Shown one piece after another: positions 1-8,422 of a DNA stretch of 64,000 nt. The stretch is taken from the NCBI RefSeq assembly GCF_009765445.1, contig NZ_WHOY01000031.1, forward strand, positions 2,932,405-2,996,404, given 5' to 3'. The stretch is from Pantoea sp. BAV 3049 (GTDB lineage Bacteria; Pseudomonadota; Gammaproteobacteria; Enterobacterales; Enterobacteriaceae). The notes beneath the pieces were generated by a model that saw nothing but the letters and a program-made list of their open reading frames with translations, searched no databases and was not told the origin of the DNA. The first letter of the stretch is position 1. Each line of letters begins with the position of its first letter. Position numbers and translations under genes: made by a program.

Positions 1-327
1 AACAGCATTACACTTGAACAATTAAAACAGCAGAAAATAATTAATCATACCTACGTCACACATCGCCATGGCAATAAGCTTTTTGCCTTTAGCGAAAGCA
101 ACATTCAGGCGGTGCAGGTAGAGGCGGTGGCGATGCTGATCCTGACCGGCCATTTTATTGGCTATCTGCCCGAGCATTATGCCCGTCGCTACGTCAGCGA
201 AAATAAACTGCGCTCACTCGGCCCGCCTGAATTACAAATGGAAACGCCCTTCTGCCTGATCATTAAAAAAGGGCGCAAGATTAATCAGATCATCAAGCTG
301 TTCATGGAGTCCCTGGGGATCGCCTGA
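1..327 (+). CDS. LysR-family transcriptional regulator, C-terminal part (5' end outside window)
   Basis: The frame is open from base 1 and ends with TGA at 325-327, giving about 108 residues. It reads as the end of a LysR effector-binding domain: a strand ending in FAFSES, a helix around VEAVAMLILTG, then the typical IGYLPEHYA segment and a basic tail. The N-terminal helix-turn-helix lies outside the window, so target genes and inducer cannot be inferred. GTG and ATG codons inside this frame are internal codons, not starts. The gene converges on the Ail/Lom-type gene. Confidence 0.8.
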   Translation, partial: NSITLEQLKQQKIINHTYVTHRHGNKLFAFSESNIQAVQVEAVAMLILTGHFIGYLPEHYARRYVSENKLRSLGPPELQMETPFCLIIKKGRKINQIIKLFMESLGIA

Positions 328-370
328 TGCCGCACTATAACAGTGCATCAGGCGGAACAGCTCCGGCAGA

Positions 371-946
371 TCAGAAAGAGTAACCCACCCCGATGTTAAA
401 ACCACTCATGGTATAATCCTTACCTTCTATGCTTTTCCGGGTTCCTTCATAGCCCAGATCCAGCACCAGGTAGCTGACCGGATTAATCTGTAGGCCGCCA
501 CCCCAGGCAAAGCTGGTGGCGTGCTTCATGCCATAAAGATTGTCATCCCCGGCAAACGGACGGCTCCCTGAACTGTCCCGTAGCGGAGAGTAACTCACCT
601 GACCATTATTCACACCGACCAGCCCGTACAGGCTGACATGCCGGTTAATACGGTATGCCGGGCCAACCAGCAAACTGGTCGTTTTTACTCTGACGTTGTT
701 TTTCACCGTGCTGCCATTGCTGCTCAGCCCATCGTAAGGATCGCTGCCTGAAACAAAGCTGAACGAACCGATCAACCCGTACCGGTTGTTGAACTCGTAG
801 CGGTATTTAAGGTTAATACCGGCAAACTGGTTAAAATGCTTCACTTCCTGATAGGCATAACCGGCTGACAGGGTATGGGTCTCGGCGTGGGCTGCGCCCA
901 TCACAAAAATGGCAGCCAGAGCCGCCCGGGGGAGGGTTTTCAACAT
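371..946 (-). CDS. Ail/Lom (OmpX/PagC)-family outer-membrane beta-barrel protein
   Basis: About 191 residues. An N-terminal signal peptide ends near AHA-ET, followed by alternating amphipathic strands and a C-terminal aromatic end (GVGYSF) typical of outer-membrane barrels that use the BAM complex. Length and layout match the eight-stranded Ail/Lom/OmpX/PagC family, linked in relatives to adhesion, serum resistance or envelope stress; the role here is not shown. The ATG at 946 is preferred because AGGA lies 8 bases upstream; an in-frame TTG two codons earlier is possible. The 200 bases upstream hold no gene; I see only GC-rich hairpins there. Confidence 0.8.
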   Translation of the reverse strand: MLKTLPRAALAAIFVMGAAHAETHTLSAGYAYQEVKHFNQFAGINLKYRYEFNNRYGLIGSFSFVSGSDPYDGLSSNGSTVKNNVRVKTTSLLVGPAYRINRHVSLYGLVGVNNGQVSYSPLRDSSGSRPFAGDDNLYGMKHATSFAWGGGLQINPVSYLVLDLGYEGTRKSIEGKDYTMSGFNIGVGYSF

Positions 947-1151
947 GTTCAATATCCTTATCCTTCAATCCATCTATTCGTGCTGCACACGACAACCAGA
1001 GGTCCACTGCAGTCTTTGCTGCTGCAAACAAGGGACGCCGCCAGTCGGGCTGACCGGCGGCCCGGCAACTTTAGAGAGTCTGCTTTGACTGCGCAATAAT
1101 CTTGAACATTTTTCAGACAACAGCCCGCCCCGGAGCAAACTGGCCCGCCGG

Positions 1152-1679
1152 TCAGGCGGGATCCAGAAACTTGTACATCACTGTGGTGGCATCCAGCACC
1201 CCTTTGGTGGATAAAGCGTAATGCGGAATGCGCCCACTCACCTGCCATCCTCCCTTCAGATAGAGCTGCTCCGCCACATCTCCGCTACGGGTATCCAGCA
1301 CCAGCAGCGTTCTGCTTGCCTGGCGGGCAAGCTGCTCGCCACGACTCAGCAGCTCACGTGCAATCCCCTGGCGACGCGCATCCGGATGGACCAGAAGTTT
1401 GGAAATTTCCGCCCTGTGCTGACCGTTCGGCATCATCCCCAGCACCACGATTACCGTACCGACAATGATGCCATTCTGCCGGGCGACCAGCAGCTGCCTG
1501 TCACCGCTGGCAAGGCTGCTGAGCACGCCCTGCCAGAAATGACGCATTGGCTCCGGCTCAAGGCTGATAAACCCCACGCTGGCATCCTGCGCCACGCAGC
1601 CAAGAAGTACGTTAACCAGCGATGACAGCTCTGTTTTTGCCTGTTCCGCATTCAGGTTTTCATAGTGGGTGTGAGTCAT
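1152..1679 (-). CDS. GNAT-family N-acetyltransferase
   Basis: 175 residues with the GNAT fold. The acetyl-CoA pyrophosphate loop is visible as ARRQGIA (about residues 101-107), preceded by the strand ISKLLVHP and followed by a late LYLKGGW motif. The family transfers an acetyl group from acetyl-CoA to an amine; the substrate cannot be told from sequence. It is divergent from mlrA and shares a 132-base intergenic region with a TTGTACA-type inverted repeat, so it may be controlled by the same regulator. A GC-rich hairpin overlaps its stop codon. Confidence 0.8.
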   Translation of the reverse strand: MTHTHYENLNAEQAKTELSSLVNVLLGCVAQDASVGFISLEPEPMRHFWQGVLSSLASGDRQLLVARQNGIIVGTVIVVLGMMPNGQHRAEISKLLVHPDARRQGIARELLSRGEQLARQASRTLLVLDTRSGDVAEQLYLKGGWQVSGRIPHYALSTKGVLDATTVMYKFLDPA

Positions 1680-1732
1680 TGCGTTTCCATTCTGAAAGTC
1701 GTGAGATATCTCCCGAATTCCCCCCTTCCAAC

Positions 1733-1759
1733 TTGTACAGAAAAATATCAGTTGTACAA
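1733..1759. promoter_or_regulatory. Candidate MlrA-type operator and mlrA promoter
   Basis: TTGTACA (1733-1739) and TGTACAA (1753-1759) form an inverted repeat with a 13-base spacer. This resembles the TTGTACA-N12-TGTACAA site described for MlrA at csgD. The right half also supplies a possible -35 (TTGTAC, 1752-1757) with a -10-like TACGGT at 1775-1780, 17 bases away and upstream of mlrA. MlrA may therefore act on its own promoter and on the divergent acetyltransferase gene. Seen: the repeat; inferred: the regulator. Confidence 0.5.
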
Positions 1760-1811
1760 CAATGAAGAGTTCGCTACGGTAAGAGTGTAAAGGTCAGTAC
1801 AGAGGAATTTA

Positions 1812-2543
1812 ATGGCATTGTACAGCATTGGTGATGTTGCCGAACGTTGCGGAATTAATCCGGTCACTTTGCGCGCCTGGCAGCGCCGTTACGGATTACT
1901 GAAGCCTCAACGCACTGAAGGGGGTCACCGCCAGTTTGATGATGAAGATATTCAGCGCATTGAAGAGATCAAACGCTGGATCGAGAGTGGCGTGCCCGTC
2001 GGAAAAGTCAAAGCGCTGCTGGAAGGCGACAACGTTAGCATTCATGATGGATGGGTCACACAACAGGAAGAAATGATGACGGTACTCCGTCATGTCAGAC
2101 CCGCCAAACTCAGAGCTAAAATCGCCGCCATCGGCCGTGAAAACCCGGCCGACGCGCTGATCGACCATGTGTTCATTCCTATCAGGCAGCGCCTGGGTTT
2201 GGATCAAAATACGGCCAGAGCCATGTGCAGTTTGCTGGACGGCGCTTTAATTGATTATGTTGCCTTTTGTTTAGCCGGCAGCAGAAAGCGACACGGCAAG
2301 GATGCATTGATCATTGGCTGGGGCACGGATGACCGCACCCGCATCTGGCTGGAAGCCTGGCGGCTGTCCCAGCAGGGTTGGCGCATGGATGTGATGGCTG
2401 AACCGCTGGACCTGCCGCGCCCTGAACTTTTTCCGGGACAGAACATTTTTGTCTTTACCGGCAAACCCCTGACCCGTCGTCAGCAGGAACAACTTTCACA
2501 CTGGCAGGAGCAGGGATTTTTAATCACCCATCTGGGCAGTTGA
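1812..2543 (+). CDS. mlrA: MlrA, MerR-like transcriptional regulator
   Basis: 243 residues, the length of E. coli MlrA. The N-terminal 70 residues are a MerR-type winged helix ([11 protein letters not shown], then [16 protein letters not shown], then [11 protein letters not shown]). The remaining ~170 residues are the MlrA effector-type domain with no cobalamin His signature that I can see. In E. coli MlrA activates csgD and so curli and biofilm matrix production. An adjacent yohO and yehW support orthology, since the order mlrA-yohO-yehW is that of E. coli. A gene remnant cluster (2.5-4.3 kb) is inserted between mlrA and yohO here. Confidence 0.9.
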   Translation: MALYSIGDVAERCGINPVTLRAWQRRYGLLKPQRTEGGHRQFDDEDIQRIEEIKRWIESGVPVGKVKALLEGDNVSIHDGWVTQQEEMMTVLRHVRPAKLRAKIAAIGRENPADALIDHVFIPIRQRLGLDQNTARAMCSLLDGALIDYVAFCLAGSRKRHGKDALIIGWGTDDRTRIWLEAWRLSQQGWRMDVMAEPLDLPRPELFPGQNIFVFTGKPLTRRQQEQLSHWQEQGFLITHLGS

Positions 2544-2553
2544 GGAGTGATTC

Positions 2554-2949
2554 ATTACGCAGCAGACAACGCTGACAAAACTGGTGGCGTTTTATCAGAC
2601 GCTCGACCTCAGTCAGCAGCAGCTGGCCGAAATTTATCATGATGACGTATGCCTCGCCGACCCGGTGGGTGAGCATAACAGCCTGCCAGTGGTGGAAAAC
2701 TACTTCGCCTCGCTGCTGAAAAACTTGCACTACTGCCGGTTTGAAGTCCCGGAGTCCCATCTCCCTGATGGGGCTGCACTGCTGATCTGGCAGATGATTT
2801 ATGCCCATCCAGCCCTGCAACGCGGGGCTAAGCAACAGCTGTCAGGCAGCAGCTACCTGCAGTTCCGCGACGACAAAATCAGTTTTCAACGCGATTACTA
2901 CGACATGGGCGCCATGCTGTACGAAAAGATCCCCGTGCTGGGCCGGTAA
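2554..2949 (+). CDS. NTF2/SnoaL-like domain protein, probable ATT start
   Basis: About 131 residues with an NTF2/SnoaL-like alpha+beta fold (FYQTLD, then DDVCLADPVGEH, a late SSYLQFRDDKI strand). The only ATG/GTG/TTG before the conserved FYQ segment is a GTG at 2584 with no good ribosome site. Upstream, after the in-frame stop at 2548, an ATT at 2554 has a strong GAGGAG 6 bases before it, and the codons in between read as protein (ITQQTTLTKLVAFYQ). I therefore favour the rare ATT start. It is 10 bases after mlrA and is followed by an SDR and a FAD oxidoreductase, as in a known conserved NTF2/SDR/FAD/DUF1365/Cfa/DUF3833 operon. Confidence 0.7.
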   Translation: MTQQTTLTKLVAFYQTLDLSQQQLAEIYHDDVCLADPVGEHNSLPVVENYFASLLKNLHYCRFEVPESHLPDGAALLIWQMIYAHPALQRGAKQQLSGSSYLQFRDDKISFQRDYYDMGAMLYEKIPVLGR

Positions 2950-2977
2950 TCAGACAGCTTAAAAAGAGGTTAACACC

Positions 2978-3694
2978 ATGAAACGGGTACTGATTACTGG
3001 CGCAAGCTCCGGAATTGGCTATCAACTGGCCCTTGATTATGCCGCCGATGGCTGGCACGTAACCGCCTGCGGACGTAACCGGGCAAAGCTCGAAACCCTG
3101 CGGGAAAAATTCAGTAATATGGTGCTGTGCGAATTTGATATCACTGACCTGGCGGAAACCCGCCGCGCGCTGGACGGCAAAAGCGCTAACCTGGTGATCC
3201 TCTGCGCCGGAACCTGTGAATACCTTAATCATGGCGTGGTGGAAGCAGAGAAAGTCCACCGGGTGATGAGTGCCAACTTCAGTGGTCCGGTCAACTGCCT
3301 GGATGTGTTGCTGCCTCAGCTGGCCCCCGGCAGCCGTGTGGCGCTGGTTGGCTCGACTGCAAGCCTGGTACCCCTGCCCCGCGCCGAAGCCTATGGCGCT
3401 TCTAAAGCCGCGCTGACCTATTTCGCCCGCAGCCTGGCTCAGGACCTTAAACGACAGCAAATCGCCATCAGTCTGGTGCAGCCCGGCTTTGTTGATACGC
3501 CACTGACCAGGCGCAATGATTTTGCCATGCCGATGATGATCAATGTCGGGCAGGCATCACGCTATATCCGTGATGGGCTGGCGAAGGGCAAGGCCGAATT
3601 TGCCTTCCCGCGTCTCTTTTCCATTATTCTGCGCATCACCTCACGACTGCCGAATGCTATCCAGCGTCTTCTCACCCAGCAGATAGCGAGGTAA
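2978..3694 (+). CDS. Short-chain dehydrogenase/reductase (SDR)
   Basis: 238 residues. The NAD(P)-binding TGASSGIG is at about residues 7-14, the structural CAG replaces the usual NAG near residue 76, and the catalytic Ser, Tyr and Lys are visible in VGSTAS and AYGASKAAL. Family members oxidise or reduce carbonyls or alcohols; the substrate is unknown. A good AAGAGG ribosome site precedes the ATG. Its neighbours suggest it once worked with a FAD oxidoreductase and a fatty-acid methyltransferase on membrane lipids, but those partners are deleted or truncated, so its present role is unclear. Confidence 0.85.
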   Translation: MKRVLITGASSGIGYQLALDYAADGWHVTACGRNRAKLETLREKFSNMVLCEFDITDLAETRRALDGKSANLVILCAGTCEYLNHGVVEAEKVHRVMSANFSGPVNCLDVLLPQLAPGSRVALVGSTASLVPLPRAEAYGASKAALTYFARSLAQDLKRQQIAISLVQPGFVDTPLTRRNDFAMPMMINVGQASRYIRDGLAKGKAEFAFPRLFSIILRITSRLPNAIQRLLTQQIAR

Positions 3695-3696
3695 GA

Positions 3697-4029
3697 GTGA
3701 AAATAGCCATTGTTGGCAGTGGCATTGCCGGATTGAGTTGCGCGTGGAAGCTGGCTTCCCGTGCGGAAGTTCACCTGTTTGAAGCAGGCGATACGCTGGG
3801 CGGTCATACCGCTACGGTAGATATCAGGGGGGCAGACAAACACTATGCTATCGACACCGGTTTTATCGTCTTTAACGATCGTACCTATCCGCGCTTTCTC
3901 TCGCTGCTGGCCGAGCTGGGTCTGGAGAGCAAGCCAACGGAAATGAGCTTTTCGGTGCGAAATAATCAGAGCGGGCTGGAGTATAACGGCCACTCGCTGA
4001 ACAGCCTGCTATGTGGGAACGGCGGGTGA
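3697..4029 (+). pseudogene. N-terminal fragment of FAD-dependent amine oxidase-like protein
   Basis: GTG start 2 bases after the SDR stop, 110 codons. The dinucleotide-binding motif GSGIAGLSCAW (residues 7-17) and LFEAGDTLGGHT are intact, as in COG2907-type NAD(P)/FAD-dependent oxidoreductases of about 420 residues. Similarity stops around position 4010 and the frame closes within a few codons. The bases after the break encode, in another frame, the end of a DUF3833 protein. An internal deletion thus removed the catalytic part and the genes that normally follow (DUF1365, Cfa-like methyltransferase). The product can hardly be functional. Confidence 0.8.
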
Positions 4030-4252
4030 TATTATTGGCACAGCGCAGGGACATGCGGCAGGCAACGCTTTCAACTGGCGTTACACCATGACGGTGAAAA
4101 CCGACTCCAGCAGCTACAAACTGAACTTTGACGACTGGATTTACCAGCAGGATGCCCGGCACCTGATGAACGTCACTTCAATGAAAAAGTTCGGCATCGA
4201 AGTGGCCCGCGCCACGCTGTTCTTTAACAAAGAGCGCGAAGCCGGGCAATAA
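4013..4252 (+). pseudogene. C-terminal remnant of a DUF3833 lipoprotein gene
   Basis: About 79 codons in a frame different from the preceding fragment. GDIIGTAQGHAAGNAF, the strand pattern around WRYTMTV and the end part FDDWIYQQD ... MKKFGIEVARATLFF match the C-terminal half of DUF3833 proteins, which close the NTF2/SDR/FAD/DUF1365/Cfa operon in many gamma-proteobacteria. There is no start codon with a ribosome site and no signal peptide or lipobox. It is the far side of the deletion whose near side is the FAD fragment. Confidence 0.7.
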
Positions 4253-4333
4253 AAAGCCAGCAAAGGCTTAACCCGCGGGTGCGAAAGGCGATATACTTTG
4301 CCCTCTTTCAGCTTCAGACAAACGGGCAAGGGC

Positions 4334-4438
4334 ATGAACTGGCAAAAAATTGGTGTGATCTGTATTTTCCTGATGATGGCGCTTGGCGGCATCGGCGGCG
4401 TCATGCTGACCGGCTACACCATTCTTATCCGTTCTTAA
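4334..4438 (+). CDS. yohO: YohO, small single-span membrane protein
   Basis: 34 residues, easily missed by gene finders. The sequence starts MNWQKIGV, has a hydrophobic stretch with [11 protein letters not shown], and ends TGYTILIRS. This matches E. coli YohO in length, GGIGGVML core and place between mlrA and yehW. One transmembrane helix fills nearly the whole protein; function unknown. The stop lies 14 bases inside the 3' end of yehW on the other strand, so the two genes overlap tail to tail. Confidence 0.85.
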   Translation: MNWQKIGVICIFLMMALGGIGGVMLTGYTILIRS

Positions 4439-5150
4439 ACTGTCGCAGCAGGCGTTCAAAAAGGCGGTCAGTCACGATCGCCAGCAGCGCCACCAGGCAG
4501 GCTCCCTGAATGACGTAGGCGGTGTTAAAACCGCTGAGCCCTATTATCACTGGCGTTCCCAGCGTTTTAGCTCCCACCGTGGAAGCGATGGCTGCCGTGC
4601 CGATGTTGATAATCACTGAAGTACGGACCCCGCCAAGGATCACCGGAGCCGCCAGCGGCAACTCCACTTTCCACAAAATCTGCCACGGGCTCATCCCCAC
4701 CCCTTCAGCAATTTCCCGCGCACTGGCCGGTACTGCGCCAATCCCGGCAATGGTTCCCTGCAATACAGGCAAGAGTCCGTACAGCACCAGCGCAATAATG
4801 GCCGGTTGCTCACCAAAGCCCATCACCGGCACGGCAATCGCCAGCACCGCAACCGGGGGAAACGTCTGCCCTGCAGCCACCAGCGTTTCGACCATCGAGC
4901 GGAATTCTCTGCCCGCCGGACGGGTCACCAGAATGCCAGCGCCCATACCAATGACCACCGCGAACAGGCTGGAGAGCGCCACCAGCTCAATGTGCGCCAG
5001 CGCCAGTTGCAGGAAGCTGTCCTGCTGATAGAGCGGCCGGTCAAGCTGCGGGAACCAGTGGGCAAACAGCGGCCCGCTGTAAGGCATCAGCACCAGCAGC
5101 GCAATAAACAGCGCGATCAACCACAACAGAGGGTCGCGTATCCGATACAT
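4425..5150 (-). CDS. yehW: YehW, osmoprotectant ABC transporter permease
   Basis: 241 residues, integral inner-membrane permease. The cytoplasmic EAA loop that docks on the ATPase is seen as [20 protein letters not shown] about residues 145-165. Last gene of the yehZYXW operon; one base separates it from yehX. With YehY it forms the membrane channel of the system fed by the periplasmic YehZ. E. coli YehZYXW is an RpoS-dependent betaine-type (OpuC/ProU-like) importer of low affinity. The 3' end overlaps yohO. Confidence 0.9.
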   Translation of the reverse strand: MYRIRDPLLWLIALFIALLVLMPYSGPLFAHWFPQLDRPLYQQDSFLQLALAHIELVALSSLFAVVIGMGAGILVTRPAGREFRSMVETLVAAGQTFPPVAVLAIAVPVMGFGEQPAIIALVLYGLLPVLQGTIAGIGAVPASAREIAEGVGMSPWQILWKVELPLAAPVILGGVRTSVIINIGTAAIASTVGAKTLGTPVIIGLSGFNTAYVIQGACLVALLAIVTDRLFERLLRQFKNG

Positions 5151-5151
5151 G

Positions 5152-6084
5152 TTAATTTCCCCGCTGCCGCAGCAGGTCTGCGAAGTGCAGCACGCCGAGA
5201 GGTTGCTGACAGCTGTCGACCACCGCCAGACGATCGGTTTGCCGCGCGATAAATTGCGACAGCGCTTCGCGCAACGTCATGGTTTCCGGAATCGCGTCCT
5301 CTTCCAGCCACTCGCCACGGCGCGCAGCTGCCCCCGCATTGCCCAGCGACAATAACCTGACGCCCAGCTCACTGCGGCCAAAGAAATCACGCACAAACTC
5401 ATTGGTTGGCCGGGTCAGCAATTCAACCGGGGTGCCCTGCTGCACCACTCTGCCTCCATCCATCAGCACCAGCCGGTCAGCCAGCGCCAGCGCTTCATCA
5501 ATGTCGTGGGTGACCAATACAATGGTGCGCCCGGAGAGCTGATGAATACGTACAATCTCCTGCTGTAAGGCCGCACGGGTGACCGGATCGAGCGCGCCAA
5601 ATGGCTCATCCATCAGCAGCACTTCGGGATCGGCCGCCAGCGCCCTGGCCACGCCGACACGCTGCTGCTGCCCGCCAGACAGCTGATGGGGATAGCGATG
5701 GCGGAACTGCTCATCGAGATTTAGCAGTGCCAGCAGCTCACTGACCCGATCGGCGATTTTCTGTTTCGACCAGTTCAGCAGAGCGGGCACGGTGGCGATG
5801 TTTTTTTCCACTGTCCAGTGGGGAAACAGGCCAATTGACTGAATGGCATAACCCATTCTGCGACGCAGCACCTGCGGATTGAAACTGCGGATCTCCTCCC
5901 CGGCGAACTGGATGGTGCCCTGGTCGTGTTCGATCAGCCGGTTGATCATTTTCAGCGTGGTCGACTTTCCGGAACCAGACGTACCGATCAGGACAGTGAA
6001 CTCCCCTTTGGCAATATTCAGCGTCAAGTCGCTGACTGCGGGTTTTCCGGCAAAGTGTTTACTCACCTGGTTGAAGTTGATCAT
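5152..6084 (-). CDS. yehX: YehX, osmoprotectant ABC transporter ATPase
   Basis: 310 residues. Walker [10 protein letters not shown] (about 34-42), signature LSGGQQQR (about 135-142), Walker [13 protein letters not shown] and the H-loop VTHD are all intact. After residue ~250 a shortened CBS-like region (about 260-305, [10 protein letters not shown] ... [13 protein letters not shown]) may sense ionic strength, as in OpuA-type ATPases. It energises the YehW/YehY permease pair. It overlaps yehY by 4 bases, which fits translational coupling. Confidence 0.92.
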   Translation of the reverse strand: MINFNQVSKHFAGKPAVSDLTLNIAKGEFTVLIGTSGSGKSTTLKMINRLIEHDQGTIQFAGEEIRSFNPQVLRRRMGYAIQSIGLFPHWTVEKNIATVPALLNWSKQKIADRVSELLALLNLDEQFRHRYPHQLSGGQQQRVGVARALAADPEVLLMDEPFGALDPVTRAALQQEIVRIHQLSGRTIVLVTHDIDEALALADRLVLMDGGRVVQQGTPVELLTRPTNEFVRDFFGRSELGVRLLSLGNAGAAARRGEWLEEDAIPETMTLREALSQFIARQTDRLAVVDSCQQPLGVLHFADLLRQRGN

Positions 6085-7241
6085 CGGCGCTCCGCCTCAA
6101 TAACTGAAATCAAAAATTTGAACAGGGCATCGGCAATCACCGCCAGCGCAATCACCGGGGTCACGCCCAGCAACACCAGATCCAGCGCGCTGCTGAGCAG
6201 CCCCTGAAAGATGATCGCGCCAAATCCCCCGGCACCAATTAACGCGGCTATCACCGCCATGCCAATGGTCTGGACGGTGATCACCCTCAGCCCGGTCAGC
6301 AGTACCGGCAGCGCCAGCGGCACTTCGGCATGCCAGAATATCTGCCCGCGAGTCATCCCCATGCCTTCGGCGGTTTCGATCACCTCTTTCGGCACATTTT
6401 GCAGGCCAGTGACCACGCTACGCACCAGCGGTAACAGCGCGTAGAGCACCAGAGCAATCAGCGCCGGTGCCATACCAATACCACTGACACCAAGTTCAGC
6501 CAGCGCCGGAAAAGCGCGTGACAATCCGGCCAGAGGCGCAATCAGCAGGCCAAAGAGCGCGATGGAAGGGACGGTCTGGATGACGTTCAGCAGGGCAAAC
6601 ACTGGCGACTGCCCCGCCGGATGACGATAACAATACCAGCCCAGCGGAATACCAATAATCAGCGTTGGCAGCAGCGTGCCGAGCAGCAATAGCAGATGAC
6701 GTGAGAGGGCTTCATCGAAAACCTCCTGACGGTTGGCGTACTCTTTCAGTAGCGCCAGTTGATCGAGCTGGCCGCTGAGTAATAAAACAATGACCGGTAA
6801 CCAGATTTGCCCGTTCAGCAACAGACGCCACAGCGCACTTTGCGTCACCCGGCTGATGGCATCCGCCGCGATCAGCAGGCAAAGCCCGGCTGAGAGCCAG
6901 AAGCCACTGCCGTAAGAGGTGCGGGCCAGCGAACTGCCCTTCTCAGCCAGCGTGCTGGCTTCATGGCCGCCAAGTGCAATCAGCGCAATAAACAATATTT
7001 CGCTGATGATCGCAATCAGTGCTAACCCGGAGCGGGTTTGCGGCAGAAACGCCATCCCCCCCAACAACACCGCAGGCAGCAACAGCATCAGCCCGTCCCC
7101 CTGCAACAGCTGATGCAGAGGCAGCGGCTGACCTGAAACCAGCCTGTTTGGCGCGTAATTCAGAAATGGCAAAGCGGCCGCAGCCGCCACCAGAAGGATC
7201 GCCAGCGTCAGCACGACGCGGTTATGAATAGTGAAGCGCAA
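6081..7241 (-). CDS. yehY: YehY, osmoprotectant ABC transporter permease
   Basis: 386 residues. An extra N-terminal membrane part of about 170 residues precedes the permease domain, as in E. coli YehY. The EAA loop reads [20 protein letters not shown] at about residue 290. It partners YehW in the channel. The 39 bases between yehZ and yehY hold a GC-rich hairpin (GCCCG/CGGGC) that may lower downstream expression relative to the binding protein, a common arrangement in ABC import operons. Confidence 0.9.
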   Translation of the reverse strand: MRFTIHNRVVLTLAILLVAAAAALPFLNYAPNRLVSGQPLPLHQLLQGDGLMLLLPAVLLGGMAFLPQTRSGLALIAIISEILFIALIALGGHEASTLAEKGSSLARTSYGSGFWLSAGLCLLIAADAISRVTQSALWRLLLNGQIWLPVIVLLLSGQLDQLALLKEYANRQEVFDEALSRHLLLLLGTLLPTLIIGIPLGWYCYRHPAGQSPVFALLNVIQTVPSIALFGLLIAPLAGLSRAFPALAELGVSGIGMAPALIALVLYALLPLVRSVVTGLQNVPKEVIETAEGMGMTRGQIFWHAEVPLALPVLLTGLRVITVQTIGMAVIAALIGAGGFGAIIFQGLLSSALDLVLLGVTPVIALAVIADALFKFLISVIEAERR

Positions 7242-7280
7242 AATTCCCCCGCAAAATATCCGCCCGGCCCGGGCAAAAAA

Positions 7281-8201
7281 TCACAGCAGTTTTTTCTGCT
7301 GCAGATAGTCTGCGGCCACTTTTTTCGCGTCCATCCCCTCAACGGCGATTTTGGCATTCAGCTCCTGCAGGGTCTTCTCATCCAGAGAGGCGAAGACCGG
7401 CTTCAGCCAGTCAGCAATCTGCGGATACTCTTTCAGCACGGCATCGCGGATCACCGGCGTCGGTGCGTAAATCGGCTGTACGCCTTTTGGATCGGTCAGC
7501 GTCTGAAGGCCCAGCGCCGCCACCGGACCATCGGTCCCATAAGCCATCGCCGCGTTCACGCCGGATGTTTGCTGGGCCGCGGCTTTGATGGTTACGGCGG
7601 TATCTCCCCCGGCCAGCGACAGCAGCTGATCCTGTTTCAGCTTAAAGCCATAGGCTTTCTGGAAGGCCGGTAAAGCATCCGGACGTTCGATAAATTCTGC
7701 CGAGGCGGCCAGCTTAAACTCCCCGCCTTTTTTCAGGTAGGCGCTGAGATCGTCCAGAGAAGTCAGTTTGTTCTTCTCTGCCAGATCCCCACGGATGGCA
7801 ATAGTCCAGGTGTTGTTGGCCGGTGAAGGCGTCAGCCAGGTGAGTTTGTTTTTCTCTTCATCCAGCTTTTTCACTTTCTCATAGCCAGCCTGAGCGTTTT
7901 TCCACGCCGCGTCGTGCTCATCATTGAAGAAGAAAGCGCCATTGCCGGTGTATTCCGGGTAGATATCCAGCTCGCCTGAGGTGATCGCACCGCGAACCAC
8001 CTGAGTGGTGCCAAGCTGAACTTTGTTGATGGTCTTCACCCCATGCTTGTCGAGTACCTGCAGGATGATATTGCCAAGAAGTGACCCCTCAGTATCGATT
8101 TTAGATCCCACTTTTACCGGATCTGCCGCCTGCGCGGTCCCTGCCAGCGCCAGCAAAACAGCCAGCGCGATCGTGCCACTCCGTCCCGTTATCTTGGTCA
8201 T
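7281..8201 (-). CDS. yehZ: YehZ (OsmF), periplasmic osmoprotectant-binding protein
   Basis: 306 residues with a signal peptide cleaved after AQA (about residue 25). The body is an OpuAC-type substrate-binding domain: VGSKIDTEGSLLGNI, LDIYPEYTGNG and the C-terminal VAADYLQQKKLL. First gene of the operon; it captures the compatible solute (betaine-type) and delivers it to YehWY. In E. coli the gene, also called osmF, is induced by osmotic stress and RpoS. A 221-base gap to the divergent MFS gene carries the promoters of both; no operator was recognised. Confidence 0.9.
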   Translation of the reverse strand: MTKITGRSGTIALAVLLALAGTAQAADPVKVGSKIDTEGSLLGNIILQVLDKHGVKTINKVQLGTTQVVRGAITSGELDIYPEYTGNGAFFFNDEHDAAWKNAQAGYEKVKKLDEEKNKLTWLTPSPANNTWTIAIRGDLAEKNKLTSLDDLSAYLKKGGEFKLAASAEFIERPDALPAFQKAYGFKLKQDQLLSLAGGDTAVTIKAAAQQTSGVNAAMAYGTDGPVAALGLQTLTDPKGVQPIYAPTPVIRDAVLKEYPQIADWLKPVFASLDEKTLQELNAKIAVEGMDAKKVAADYLQQKKLL

Positions 8202-8422
8202 TTTTCTTTTCCTTTTCGCCAGTTTAGTATCAAGCGTAGTCCAATAATTGATCGGCTTAAACCAGACGATTAAAATCCACTCACCCTGTGCTCAAAAGGT
8301 GTCCCATTTAAGGCCGCTCTTTTCAATGACCATTTAGTTTTAAGTTATAACCAGCTGGAATTTATGTCTGTGGCCGGCGAGAGTATTCTCTGGGCTTATT
8401 CTTATAAAACGAACACAACATC

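Noticed and set aside
7241..7281. Terminator between yehZ and yehY
   Set aside because: The hairpin GCCCG/CGGGC lacks a T-tract after it on the minus strand and sits inside a known operon; at most an attenuating or mRNA-stabilising hairpin.
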